In this document: positions 1 to 8,639 of the stretch, in pieces | How positions within the stretch are numbered: the stretch's first letter is position 1 | How the letters are laid out: every line of letters starts with the position of its first letter | NCBI RefSeq assembly: GCF_012328925.1 | Contig: NZ_JAAXLS010000002.1 | Location: 1 to 64,000, forward strand | Reading direction: 5' to 3' | DNA from: Amycolatopsis acididurans | GTDB taxonomy: Bacteria; Actinomycetota; Actinomycetes; Mycobacteriales; Pseudonocardiaceae | DNA length: 64,000 nt | The notes under the pieces: model-generated | Seen by the model: the letters and a program-made list of their open reading frames with translations, nothing else | What the model was told of the DNA's origin: nothing | Database searches by the model: none | Translations under genes and position numbers: made by a program

Positions 1-1
1 G

Positions 2-1480
2 GGTGGGCTGAGTACCGCTGCGCTGCTGGCGAAAGACGAGGGCAAGAAGGTCCTCGTGGTGGAGCGTGAGCAGGGTACCGGCGGCCGGATGCACCATTTC
101 AAGGGTGATGAGATCCGCGAGGCCGAGGACTACCTTGGCCCGCTGCGGGCCTCGCGCGGGCGGCTCGCGCACAGCATCCCGGACCTGGACGCGATTCTGG
201 ACCAGAAGCTGCTCGCGGGTTACAGCTTCGAACTGGGGATGCACGACATCGTCAACGGCGCGCAGTCGCGGATGGTGCACATCTTGAACCACCTCGGCGT
301 GCCGGTCGAAATCGTGCCGCTGAAGGCGTGCGGGTTCTGGCACGACGGCGTGCTGCACCAGCTCGAGCGCGGTAGCTTCCCGTGGTTCGAGAAGCAGGAC
401 CACCTGGAGATGAAGCGGATCCTGGGTGAGATGCTCCGCATGCCAATCGAGGAGGTCCGCGAGGTCAACCGGATCTCGCTACTGGACTTCGTCGCGCCGC
501 GCACGCAGAACCCCGCGGTGCGCGAGTTCTTCGACATCCTGGGCGCGTTCACCGTCGGGATGAACTCGGCGCGCGAGCTGTCCGCGGGGGAGTTCATCCT
601 CGCCACCCGGATGCCGATGAGTGCGGGCCTGCACTTCGCCGACGGCACCCTCGGCCAGATGGGCGGGGAGAGTTTCATGCAGATGGCGTTCAACCTCGCC
701 GACGTCATCCGGCAATACGGCGGGGATGTCCGGACCGGGCAGACGGTGCGGACCGTGCTCGTCGAGGACGGCGTCGCGAAGGGACTGCGGGTCACCGACG
801 CGGCGGGGAACACGCGCGACCTGCTGGCCGAGACAGTGGTTCTGAACGTCCCAGCGGCGCTCGCGGTGGAGAAGCTCATCCCACGCGAGGCCCTGCCGGC
901 GGAGTTCGCCGAGCACGTGCGAGGGTTGAAGTCGGGCGGCGCGTTCGTCCCGATCTACGGGCTCAGCAAGTCCGTGATCGACATCCCGGGAATGCTGTTC
1001 ACCAAGGTCCCCGTGGACGACCCGGCCCTGCCGGACGGCGTGATGCTGGGCTACGAGGCGCACTCGCTGTTCGTCGAGGGGAAGGCCCCCGACGGCAAGG
1101 AGATCATCGAGTGCTGGATCGGGCTGTCCACAGAGGAGCTAGGGGAGCTGGAGCGGGCCGGCAAGCTCGTGATGCTCGCGGAGACGATCACGGACTTCAT
1201 GAAGGCCAGCCACCCCGGGTTCGCCGATGCGCTGGAGTGGGCGCTGTTCCCAGCCATTGACGGGGTCACCTCGGTGCAGCCGACGCCGGAGCAGGCGTGG
1301 GACGGGATGCTCGACCCGAAGTGCCCCGGTGTCGAGGGGCTGTACTTCGTGGGTGACTCGGTAAAGAACTACGGGCAGTTCATGGACGGTGTCGCCTACA
1401 CCGCGCTGTTGGCCACGGACGCGATCACCGGCAAGAACTATCTCGAGGAGATCCTGCCGCCGTACCAGCGCGAGGTATAG
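2..1480 (+). CDS. FAD-dependent oxidoreductase, phytoene-desaturase-like (5' truncated by window edge)
   Basis: Reading frame 2 is open from the window edge, so the true start lies to the left; a GTG at 56 is internal. The first visible residues (GGLSTAALLA, then VLVVERE and GTGGRM) are the end of a Rossmann FAD-binding fold, with the acidic residue that holds the ribose. The C-terminus carries the second FAD signature, LYFVGDSVKNYG followed by MDGVAYTALLATDAI. The architecture is that of the phytoene desaturase / retinol saturase / amine oxidase-like flavoproteins, which oxidise or reduce C-C bonds of lipophilic substrates. A second protein of the same broad class is encoded at 17551-19092. 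Its operon partners to the left are outside the window. Family is secure; substrate is unknown. Confidence 0.8.
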   Translation, partial: GGLSTAALLAKDEGKKVLVVEREQGTGGRMHHFKGDEIREAEDYLGPLRASRGRLAHSIPDLDAILDQKLLAGYSFELGMHDIVNGAQSRMVHILNHLGVPVEIVPLKACGFWHDGVLHQLERGSFPWFEKQDHLEMKRILGEMLRMPIEEVREVNRISLLDFVAPRTQNPAVREFFDILGAFTVGMNSARELSAGEFILATRMPMSAGLHFADGTLGQMGGESFMQMAFNLADVIRQYGGDVRTGQTVRTVLVEDGVAKGLRVTDAAGNTRDLLAETVVLNVPAALAVEKLIPREALPAEFAEHVRGLKSGGAFVPIYGLSKSVIDIPGMLFTKVPVDDPALPDGVMLGYEAHSLFVEGKAPDGKEIIECWIGLSTEELGELERAGKLVMLAETITDFMKASHPGFADALEWALFPAIDGVTSVQPTPEQAWDGMLDPKCPGVEGLYFVGDSVKNYGQFMDGVAYTALLATDAITGKNYLEEILPPYQREV

Positions 1481-1596
1481 GCGTAGTACGCCGTGACGGC
1501 ACTGAGGTGGCGCGGTCGATCCCGGCCGTCCCGCCCGAGGTAACGGCGTGCGCGGGCCACGCGTGCTCCGGGTCTCATTCCCGGGCAGCACTTGTT

Positions 1597-1612
1597 TAGT
1601 TAATATTCCCTA
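1597..1612. promoter_or_regulatory. Type A operator before the thiolase operon
   Basis: TAGTTAATATTCCCTA; its reverse complement TAGGGAATATTAACTA differs at one position from the shared TAGTGAATATTAACTA pattern seen at five other places here. It lies about 60 bases before the thiolase start, in an A/T-rich patch suited to a promoter. Likely binding site of one of the tandem TetR regulators (inference). Confidence 0.55.
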
Positions 1613-1673
1613 GGTTGATTCTGACCGGATGACGGAAGCGCTGAACCGTGATCCGACCAAGGACGGAGCACAG

Positions 1674-2897
1674 ATGTCCGGACCCTCTTCCGAAGCGCTG
1701 ATCTACGACGCGATCAGGACACCGCGTGGTCGCGGTAAGGCTTCGGGCTCACTGCATACGATCAAGCCGCTGTCACTGGTCGTCGGGCTGGTCGACGAGC
1801 TGCGAGCCCGGCACCCCGGCCTCGACCCCGCGCTCATCGATGACATCGTGCTCGGCATCGTCACACCTGTGGGCGATCAGGGCTCGGTGCTCCCGCGCAC
1901 CGTCGCACTGGCCGCCGGGCTTCCCGACACCGTGGGGGGCGTGCAGCTCAACCGGTTCTGCGGATCCGGTCTGGAGGCGGTCAACACCTCGGCGCAGAAG
2001 GTGCGTTCTGGATGGGACGACCTGGTCCTCGCCGGCGGTGTGGAGTCGATGTCGCGGTGTCCGCTGGGAACGGACGGCGGTGCCTGGATGAACGACCCGT
2101 GGACGAATCTTTCGACCTCATTCATCCCGCAGGGCGTAAGCGCGGATCTGATCGCCACCATCGAGGGATTCAGCCGCGAGGACGTGGACGCCTACGCGGT
2201 GCAGTCGCAGCAGCGAGCCGCCGCTGCCTGGTCCGGTGGGTACTTCGAGAAGTCGATCGTCCCCGTGCGGGACCAGAACGGAATGGTCGTCCTCGACCGG
2301 GACGAGCACATGAGGCCGGAGTCCACCGTCGAGTCCCTCGGCGCGCTGAAGCCGTCCTTCGAGCAGATGGGCCGCCAAGGCGGGTTCGATGCCGTCGCGT
2401 TGCAGAACTACCACTGGGTCGAGCGGATCGACCACATCCACCACGCCGGCAACTCGTCGGGGATCGTCGATGGCGCCGCTCTCGTCCTCGTCGGCAACGA
2501 GGACGTCGGATCCCGCCTCGGCATCGCCCCGCGTGGCCGGATCGTCGCCACGGCCACCTCCGGGGCCGATGCCACCATCATGCTGACCGGGCCGACTCCG
2601 GCGACGCGCAAGCTGCTGGACCGGACCGGGCTCGCGGTCGACGACATCGACCTGTTCGAGATCAACGAGGCCTTCGCCTCGGTCGTGCTGAAGTACATGA
2701 AAGACCTCGGCCTGCCGGGCGAGAAGGTCAACGTCAACGGAGGCGCCATCGCGATGGGGCACCCGCTCGGCGCGACGGGCGCCCTGCTTGTCGGAACCGT
2801 CCTCGACGAGCTCGAACGCCGCCAGGCGCGCCGCGCCGTCGTGACCCTCTGCATCGGCGGTGGCATGGGCGTCGCCACCCTCGTCGAGCGCCTCTGA
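1674..2897 (+). CDS. fadA: Acetyl-CoA C-acyltransferase (thiolase)
   Basis: Thiolase that cleaves 3-ketoacyl-CoA to acetyl- or propionyl-CoA plus a shortened acyl-CoA, the last step of beta-oxidation, in the cytosol. The 407-residue protein has all catalytic motifs: nucleophile Cys96 in [16 protein letters not shown], His363 in GHPLGATGA and the second Cys393 in TLCIGGGMG. The start at 1674 is chosen because AAGGACGGAG sits just upstream and the protein then begins like other FadA proteins ([19 protein letters not shown]). An upstream ATG at 1629 has no clear ribosome site. It is followed 28 bases later by the FadB-type gene, so the two probably form the trifunctional-type complex. A Type A operator lies upstream. 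Confidence 0.93.
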   Translation: MSGPSSEALIYDAIRTPRGRGKASGSLHTIKPLSLVVGLVDELRARHPGLDPALIDDIVLGIVTPVGDQGSVLPRTVALAAGLPDTVGGVQLNRFCGSGLEAVNTSAQKVRSGWDDLVLAGGVESMSRCPLGTDGGAWMNDPWTNLSTSFIPQGVSADLIATIEGFSREDVDAYAVQSQQRAAAAWSGGYFEKSIVPVRDQNGMVVLDRDEHMRPESTVESLGALKPSFEQMGRQGGFDAVALQNYHWVERIDHIHHAGNSSGIVDGAALVLVGNEDVGSRLGIAPRGRIVATATSGADATIMLTGPTPATRKLLDRTGLAVDDIDLFEINEAFASVVLKYMKDLGLPGEKVNVNGGAIAMGHPLGATGALLVGTVLDELERRQARRAVVTLCIGGGMGVATLVERL

Positions 2898-2925
2898 GCG
2901 CCCTGATCTTCAAGGAGACCTTGCG

Positions 2926-5094
2926 ATGAGCGATTTCGACCATCCCATGTTCGGCTGGGAGATCGACCGCGACGGTGTCGTCACCGTCACCATGGACGAT
3001 CCGGGCCAGTCCGCGAACACGATGAACGACCGGTTTCGCGACGAGCTGGTGGTCCTGGTCGACCACCTGTACGCCGAGCGGGAGGGGATCACCGGCGTCA
3101 TCCTCACGTCCGCGAAGAAGACCTTCCTCGCCGGGGGCGATCTCGCGGCGCTGATGCGGGCTGGCGAAGACGACAAGCCCGCGACCCGGGCGATGCTCGA
3201 CAAGGCGAAGGCACAGCTGCGCCGCCTCGAGATGCTCGGTCGCCCGGTCGTCGCAGTGATCGCCGGTGCGGCACTGGGCGGGGGCTACGAGCTCGCGCTC
3301 GCCTGCCACCGCCGGATCGCGGTCGACGCGCCCGGCACCGTCGTGGGCCTGCCGGAGGTCACGTTGGGGTTGTTGCCCGGTGGCGGCGGAGTGGTGCGCA
3401 CCGTGCGCCTCTTCGGTCTGCTGCCGGCACTCCAGGACCTCCTGCTGACCGGGGCCAAGTACCGGTCGGCCGACGCCCTGGCGAAAGGCCTGGTGGACGA
3501 AGTGGTCCCGGACCGCGACGCGGGCCTGGCCGCCGCCAAGCGGTGGATCGCGGGCGGCCCCGAGCCCGTGCAGCCCTGGGATCGCAAGGGTTACCCGATC
3601 CCTGGCGGCAGCCCCGCGTCGCCGAAGATCACGGCGGTACTGCCGAGCCTGCCCGCGGCGCTACGGCAGAAGACGCATGGCGCGCCCGCGACGGCGCAAG
3701 CCGCCGTGCTGGCCGCCGCCGTCGAAGGCGCGCAAGTCGACTTCGACAACGCGCTCACCATCGAGTCGCGCTACATCACCGACCTGATCTGCGGTAAGGA
3801 GTCGGGGAACATCATCAAGGCGATGTTCTACGACATGCAGGCGATCAACCGTGGGGCGAACCGCCCTGAGGGAGTACCGAGCCACAAGGCGTCGAAGATC
3901 GTGGTGCTCGGCGCCGGGATGATGGGTGCGGGCATCGCCTACGTCAGCGCCAAGGCGGGCCTGGACGTCGTGCTCAAGGACGTGAGCATCGAGGCGGCGG
4001 AACGCGGCAAGGCCTACAGCGCGAAGATTCTCCAGAAGGCGGTGGACAAAGGGCGCAGCACGCCCGCGAAGCGCGACGAGGTACTCGCGCGCATCCACCC
4101 GACCACCGACCCGGCCGATGCGGCAGGCGCCGATGTCGTCATCGAGGCGGTGTTCGAGGATCCCGAGCTGAAGAAGAAGGTCATCTCGGAGGTCATGCCG
4201 CATCTCGCGCCGGACGCCGTGCTCGCCAGCAACACCTCGACGCTGCCGATCACCAGGCTGGCCGAGGGGGTGTCGCGACCCGAGGATTTCATCGGCACCC
4301 ACTTCTTCTCGCCGGTCGACAAGATGGCGCTGCTCGAGATCGTCGTCGGCGAGAAGACCAGCGACGTCACACTGGCGAAAACAATCGACATCGCCCGCCA
4401 GATCGGCAACACCCCGATTGTGGTCAACGACAGCCGTGGCTTCTTCACCAGCCGGGTCATCGTGGAGTTCATCAACGAGGCGATCGCCATGGTCGGCGAG
4501 GGCGTGCCCGCCGCCTCGGTCGAGCAGGCCGCGACGCAGGCCGGTTATCCGGTCGGTGCACTGGCCCTGCTCGACGAGATCAGCCTGACGTTGAGCCGGA
4601 AGATCCGGGACGAGACCATTGCCGGCCTTGCGGCCGAGGGGATCGAGAAGCCACTGCACCCCGCTGCGGCCGTGGTCGACCGCATGATCGACGAGTTCGG
4701 CCGTGGCGGCAGGCTCGCCGGTGCCGGGTTCTACGAGTACCGCGACGGCAAGAAGGCCGGGCTCTGGCCTGGTCTCGCGGAGAAGTTCGGTTCGTCGACT
4801 CGGCTGCCCCTGCGCGACATGCAGGAGCGCATGCTCTTCGCCGAGGCGATCGACACGGTCCGCTGCCTCGACGAGGGCGTGCTGCGCTCGGTCGCCGACG
4901 CGAATGTCGGCTCGATCCTCGGCATTGGCTTCCCGGCCTGGACCGGCGGCGTGCTGCAGTACATCAACCAGTACGAGGGCGGGCCGGCCGGATTCGTCGC
5001 CAGGGCGCGTGAGCTCGCCGACCGCTATGGCGACCGGTTCACGCCGCCGGAGTCGCTCGTACGCCGGGCCGAGCAGGGCCAGTCCTTCGACTGA
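2926..5094 (+). CDS. fadB: Fused enoyl-CoA hydratase / 3-hydroxyacyl-CoA dehydrogenase (FadB type)
   Basis: Bifunctional beta-oxidation alpha subunit of 722 residues that hydrates 2-enoyl-CoA and oxidises the 3-hydroxyacyl-CoA with NAD+. The N-terminal crotonase domain has both catalytic glutamates (GGGYELALACHRR and GLPEVTLGLLPGGGG). The second half has the NAD fold VLGAGMMGAGIAYVSA, the NTSTLPI segment, GTHFFSPVDKM with the catalytic His, and NDSRGFF. ATG at 2926 is preceded by AAGGAG at 2912-2917, which decides the start; an in-frame upstream ATG at 2860 lies inside the thiolase gene. It is coupled to the thiolase gene upstream. Confidence 0.93.
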   Translation: MSDFDHPMFGWEIDRDGVVTVTMDDPGQSANTMNDRFRDELVVLVDHLYAEREGITGVILTSAKKTFLAGGDLAALMRAGEDDKPATRAMLDKAKAQLRRLEMLGRPVVAVIAGAALGGGYELALACHRRIAVDAPGTVVGLPEVTLGLLPGGGGVVRTVRLFGLLPALQDLLLTGAKYRSADALAKGLVDEVVPDRDAGLAAAKRWIAGGPEPVQPWDRKGYPIPGGSPASPKITAVLPSLPAALRQKTHGAPATAQAAVLAAAVEGAQVDFDNALTIESRYITDLICGKESGNIIKAMFYDMQAINRGANRPEGVPSHKASKIVVLGAGMMGAGIAYVSAKAGLDVVLKDVSIEAAERGKAYSAKILQKAVDKGRSTPAKRDEVLARIHPTTDPADAAGADVVIEAVFEDPELKKKVISEVMPHLAPDAVLASNTSTLPITRLAEGVSRPEDFIGTHFFSPVDKMALLEIVVGEKTSDVTLAKTIDIARQIGNTPIVVNDSRGFFTSRVIVEFINEAIAMVGEGVPAASVEQAATQAGYPVGALALLDEISLTLSRKIRDETIAGLAAEGIEKPLHPAAAVVDRMIDEFGRGGRLAGAGFYEYRDGKKAGLWPGLAEKFGSSTRLPLRDMQERMLFAEAIDTVRCLDEGVLRSVADANVGSILGIGFPAWTGGVLQYINQYEGGPAGFVARARELADRYGDRFTPPESLVRRAEQGQSFD

Positions 5095-5157
5095 GGATTT
5101 TTTCGAAAATGATTTGCGTGGCGGTGCGGGTGGCGGTGCCAGGGGACGGCCCACAGC

Positions 5158-5174
5158 AAGCGGCTCCGCCGCTT
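5158..5174. terminator. Hairpin between FadB and racemase genes
   Basis: Inverted repeat AAGCGGC-TCC-GCCGCTT, followed by ATAAAA rather than a T run. It could be a weak terminator or an mRNA-stability hairpin inside the operon; no stronger claim is possible. Confidence 0.3.
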
Positions 5175-5220
5175 ATAAAACACGTCCTGAGCCCGCGGGA
5201 ATTCTGGAAAGGCTGACCAG

Positions 5221-6375
5221 ATGCAGGAAACCCACGGCGACGGCCCGCTCGCGGGATTGCGCGTCCTGGAGATCGGCGGAATGGGCCCGGGTCCTTTCGC
5301 CGGGATGACCCTGGCCGATATGGGCGCCGAGGTGGTGCGGATCGAGCGGCCGGGCGGCCCCGGGATCTTTCCCGGGGATCCGACGCTCGACGTGGTCAAC
5401 CGCGGCAAGCTGTCCGTCACGCTCGATCTCAAGCGGCCCGAAGCCGTCGCGGCCCTGCTCACGATGGTCGAGCGGGCCGACGCCTTGATCGAGGGCTATC
5501 GACCCGGCGTCGCCGAGCGGCTCGGGATCGGGCCGGAGCAGTGCTGGGAGCGCAACGCCGCGCTGGTCTACGGGCGGATGACCGGCTGGGGCCAGGACGG
5601 CCCGCTCGCGGCCGCGGCGGGCCACGACATCAGCTATATCGCCGTCACCGGCGCCCTGCACGCCATCGGCGAGGCGGGAGGCCCGCCCCAGGTACCGGTC
5701 AACCTGCTCGGCGACTACGGCGGCGGCGGCATGTACCTGGTCGCCGGCCTGCTGGCCGCACTGCGCGAGGCGGAGCGGACCGGGCGTGGTCAGGTCGTCG
5801 ACGCCGCGATCGTCGACGGAACGGCTCACCTGCTCGCGGGCACGCACGCGCTGCTCAACACCGGGACCTGGCGGGATGAACGCGGGGTCAACACCCTCGA
5901 TGGCGGTGCGCCCTTCTACGGCGTGTACGAGACGGCGGACGGCCGCTACATGGCGGTTGGAGCGCTCGAGCCCAAGTTCTACCAGGCGCTGCTCGACGGT
6001 CTGGCGCTCACGGGAGAATCTCCGGACGCCCAGAACGAGCAGGCGGGATGGCCTGAGCTGAGGGAGCGGATCGCCAAGGCGTTCCGCAGCCGGACCCAGC
6101 GCGAGTGGACCGAGGTGTTCGCGGGGACCGACGCATGCGTCGCCCCGGTGCTGAGCCTCGTCGAGGCCGCGTCGCATCCGCACGTTCGTGCGAGGCAGGC
6201 GGTGCTCGACGAGGACGGCTTCGTCCAGCCGGCGCCGGCGCCCCGGTTCTCCGCCCATCCGCGGGCGCGCCCCGCCCGGCCTGCCCCGTTCGGGCGGGAC
6301 ACGCGGCAGGTCCTCGACGCGTGGGGAGTGGATCCTGAACCGTTGTTGCGTTCCGGGGCCGCCACCGAGGGCTGA
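5221..6375 (+). CDS. CaiB/BaiF-family alpha-methylacyl-CoA racemase
   Basis: Class III CoA-transferase fold protein of 384 residues, closest in motifs to alpha-methylacyl-CoA racemase (AMACR/MCR). That enzyme inverts 2-methyl-branched acyl-CoA thioesters so that (2S)-specific acyl-CoA dehydrogenases can act. The three residues used by the mycobacterial enzyme are visible in context: His in AAGHDISYIAVTG, Asp in NLLGDYGGGGMY and Glu in LEPKFYQ. The N-terminus LAGLRVLEIGGMGPGPFAG is the CoA-binding start of the family. Ribosome site GGAAAGG lies about 10 bases upstream. Its presence suggests that a methyl-branched (isoprenoid or steroid-side-chain-like) substrate is degraded here. A CoA-transferase role is less likely. 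Confidence 0.85.
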   Translation: MQETHGDGPLAGLRVLEIGGMGPGPFAGMTLADMGAEVVRIERPGGPGIFPGDPTLDVVNRGKLSVTLDLKRPEAVAALLTMVERADALIEGYRPGVAERLGIGPEQCWERNAALVYGRMTGWGQDGPLAAAAGHDISYIAVTGALHAIGEAGGPPQVPVNLLGDYGGGGMYLVAGLLAALREAERTGRGQVVDAAIVDGTAHLLAGTHALLNTGTWRDERGVNTLDGGAPFYGVYETADGRYMAVGALEPKFYQALLDGLALTGESPDAQNEQAGWPELRERIAKAFRSRTQREWTEVFAGTDACVAPVLSLVEAASHPHVRARQAVLDEDGFVQPAPAPRFSAHPRARPARPAPFGRDTRQVLDAWGVDPEPLLRSGAATEG

Positions 6376-6401
6376 GCGAACTCCGAGCACACCAAGGTGG
6401 G

Positions 6402-7313
6402 ATGGCGTTGATGAGGACGGCAGGTTGGACGCCCCACGATTACGGGGCGGTGACGCTGCTCAGGGCTGCCGACGGCGGGGCATACCCCAATGGCAACTCG
6501 CTGCTGATCCGCGGGAGCGCGGGCACATTGCTCGTCGACCCGGCCCTGGCCGTGGCCGACTCCGCGCCCCGGCTCGCCGTCGACGCGGTGTTCGTCAGCC
6601 ATGCGCACGAGGATCATCTGGTGGCGCTCGACACGTTCGCGGCGCCGGTCCACGTGCACGAGGCCGATCTCAGCGCCGTCCGGGACATCGACGTGTTGCT
6701 GGCGGGCTACGGCCTGCCGGCCCCGGCCGCCGAGGAGTTCGGCGGCCGGCTCGTCGACGAGTTCCGGGTGCGCAGCCGGCCCGACGCTGTCGGGGTAGCC
6801 GACGGTCACCGGTTCGACCTCGGGGACCGCACGGTCTCCGTCGTCCACCTGCCCGGGCACACCGCCGGACACAGCGGCCTGCTCGTCGAACCGGACGGCT
6901 TCTTCTACGTCGCCGACATCGACCTGAGCTCGTTCGGGCCGTTCTACGGTGACGTCGGGAGCAGCCTGGCGGGCTTCGAGCGCTCGATCGAGACCTGTGC
7001 CGGAATCGAGGCCCGTTGGTACGGGACCTTTCACCACAAGGGAGTGATCGAGGGCGCGGAGGAATTCCGTGCGCGGTTGCGCGCCTACCGCGCGGTAATG
7101 GAGCGCCGCGATGCCGCGCTGGCCGACTTCCTTGCCGAGCCTCGAACCCTCGCCGAGGTCGTCGACCGGCGGTTCGTCTACCGCCCGCATGTCGATGGGC
7201 CCTACGTGGAAACCGTCGAGGCGCGCACGGCGGAACAGCACATCGCCAGGCTGGTTCGCCTGGGTGCGGTCGCCGAGGTCGAACCTGGCCGTTTCCGCGC
7301 CGTCGCCCGCTGA
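6402..7313 (+). CDS. Metallo-beta-lactamase-fold hydrolase
   Basis: MBL-fold protein of 303 residues. The dinuclear zinc site is readable: HAHEDH in VFVSHAHEDH, His in LPGHTAGHSG, Asp in YVADIDLSS and a late His in FHHKG. The C-terminal third is helical, with a winged-helix-like segment (LAEVVDRRFVYRP), as in many MBL hydrolases that act on thioesters or lactones. It is the last gene of the thiolase-FadB-racemase operon and ends exactly where the convergent TetR gene ends, with no gap. GGTGGG precedes ATG 6402; ATG 6411 is an alternative. The substrate is unknown; a CoA-thioester or lactone hydrolase would fit the neighbours. Confidence 0.82.
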   Translation: MALMRTAGWTPHDYGAVTLLRAADGGAYPNGNSLLIRGSAGTLLVDPALAVADSAPRLAVDAVFVSHAHEDHLVALDTFAAPVHVHEADLSAVRDIDVLLAGYGLPAPAAEEFGGRLVDEFRVRSRPDAVGVADGHRFDLGDRTVSVVHLPGHTAGHSGLLVEPDGFFYVADIDLSSFGPFYGDVGSSLAGFERSIETCAGIEARWYGTFHHKGVIEGAEEFRARLRAYRAVMERRDAALADFLAEPRTLAEVVDRRFVYRPHVDGPYVETVEARTAEQHIARLVRLGAVAEVEPGRFRAVAR

Positions 7314-8495
7314 TCAGCTCGCGCCGTCGAGGACCGCCTCGGCGATCACCGCGATCTCCGCGGCGATCCGGGGGCGGCGGGCGAAATGCCCGACGCGGAC
7401 GAGGTCGTTGATCGCGGAGAGGGCTGCGCGGACCCTGACCCGCGCTACGTGATCGTCGAGGCCGGGAGATGTCGCCAGGAGAGCTCGTGTCCAGTCCCCG
7501 AGCTCGATCCGGATTGTTGCCCTGGTCCTGTCGAGGGCATGCGCGGGCAGATGCAGCTGCTCGGACACGTAGACCCCGAGCATGGTCCGGTTGGCGAGCG
7601 AGAACGCGATGTAGGTGGACACGAACTCCGAGAGGTCAGGTGCGCCAGCGGCGCGGCGCCGTGCCTGGGCTTCGGCGAGTGTGGAAGACGCCCGTTCGAA
7701 GGCGGCGACGAGGATGTCGGCTTTCGCGGAGAAATGATGGAGGATGCTGGGTCCGGCGAGCCCCACCGCGGCGCCGATGTCATCCAAGCTCACCCCGCTG
7801 TACCCGCGTCGGAAGAACAGGTCGATAGCCGTGTCGATGACTTGCTCGCGCCGGTTCGCGGCCGTTGCCTCGCCGGCGGAATGGTCAGGGAGCCGCGTCG
7901 AGCAGGCCACGGCGGGGTCGGCCCGCAGGCATGCCAGGGCGGAACGAATCAGCTCCCGGCGGTATTCACCCGGCACAAGGCTGGTTCGCGTCGTGGACGG
8001 CAGGGACAGGACGGCGGTCGCCGCTGTGACCAGCAGGCGGGCCTCGTCGGCGCCGAGGTCCGGCCGTTCGCGCCGCAGCCTCCTGGAGAACAGGTCGACG
8101 ACCCGGCCGAACTGCTCCTGAACCGGGATGCCCAGTTCGGGTCCGAGAAACCGGGACTCGCGTTGCAGGAGTATCCACATGTCGGTGCGGTGTAACCCGA
8201 CATCGGCGACCGCGGAGACCAGATATTCGAGTGAGTGCTCCGCGCCCGTCGTCACGGCGTGCTCGACGAGGTCCATGCCGCTGGTAATGGCCGCCGCGAG
8301 CAGGGCTTCCTTGTTGCGGAAATGACGGTAGACGGCCGGGCCTGTGACGCCTGCTTCCGTCGCGACATCGTTGAGGGAGACCCGGTGATACCCCAGTTCG
8401 TGGAAACGCCGGGCCGCCAGGCGCGCGAGCTGCTCGCGGCGCTCGATCGCGCTCAGCCGGGCCGCGCGTGGTGGCGGGCTGTGTGGTGCGGCCAT
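7314..8495 (-). CDS. Tandem TetR regulator (two TetR modules in one chain, Mce3R-like) 1
   Basis: A 393-residue protein made of two TetR units. The first helix-turn-helix spans about residues 18-70 (RRFHELGYHRVSLNDVATEA then AVYRHFRNKEALLAA). The second spans about 215-268 (AIDLFFRRGYSGVSLDDIGAAV then SILHHFSAKADILVAAF), each followed by a helical ligand domain. This duplicated layout and length match Mce3R of Mycobacterium tuberculosis, a repressor of lipid-metabolism genes. GAGAAGGGAAA upstream of the ATG at 8495 decides the start. It is divergent from the 8640-20098 catabolic operon, with a Type A operator between them, so it is probably an autorepressor of that operon released by an acyl-CoA or substrate (inference). 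Confidence 0.88.
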   Translation of the reverse strand: MAAPHSPPPRAARLSAIERREQLARLAARRFHELGYHRVSLNDVATEAGVTGPAVYRHFRNKEALLAAAITSGMDLVEHAVTTGAEHSLEYLVSAVADVGLHRTDMWILLQRESRFLGPELGIPVQEQFGRVVDLFSRRLRRERPDLGADEARLLVTAATAVLSLPSTTRTSLVPGEYRRELIRSALACLRADPAVACSTRLPDHSAGEATAANRREQVIDTAIDLFFRRGYSGVSLDDIGAAVGLAGPSILHHFSAKADILVAAFERASSTLAEAQARRRAAGAPDLSEFVSTYIAFSLANRTMLGVYVSEQLHLPAHALDRTRATIRIELGDWTRALLATSPGLDDHVARVRVRAALSAINDLVRVGHFARRPRIAAEIAVIAEAVLDGAS

Positions 8496-8560
8496 CACCG
8501 TTTCCCTTCTCGTCCTGGTCATCGTGTCCGGTCGCGAAGATGGTGCCAAGACCTGTTGCC

Positions 8561-8576
8561 TAGTGAATATTAACTC
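8561..8576. promoter_or_regulatory. Type A operator in the divergent promoter region
   Basis: TAGTGAATATTAACTC, the best match to the shared pattern, centred between the tandem TetR gene (minus) and the crotonase-led operon (plus). Both genes could be controlled from it. Confidence 0.6.
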
Positions 8577-8639
8577 GGGTATGGTTTGCTCGCGTCGGCC
8601 GATCGGGTAAGTGGCGCGAGGGCGCCGGCGGGAGGTTGG

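Noticed and set aside
5100..5109. TTTTCGAAAA palindrome after the FadB gene as an operator
   Set aside because: Short A/T palindrome, not repeated elsewhere in the window, and unlike Types A-C.
3661..5154. Long antisense open frame (497 codons) over the FadB gene
   Set aside because: It mirrors the codon pattern of the FadB gene, is Arg/Asp/Gly/Leu-biased, and has no motif or ribosome site; FadB has full catalytic motifs.
5173..6390. Antisense open frame over the racemase gene
   Set aside because: Shadow of a high-GC gene; the plus strand has the AMACR His/Asp/Glu residues.
7386..8195. Plus-strand open frame over the tandem TetR gene
   Set aside because: Low-complexity translation without domains; both TetR helix-turn-helix modules are on the minus strand.
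8561..8576. Type A site as a KstR or KstR2 operator
   Set aside because: The recalled KstR pattern (AAC-N2-GTT core) and KstR2 pattern (CAAG-N2-CTTG core) do not match the AGTGAATATTAACT half-sites.
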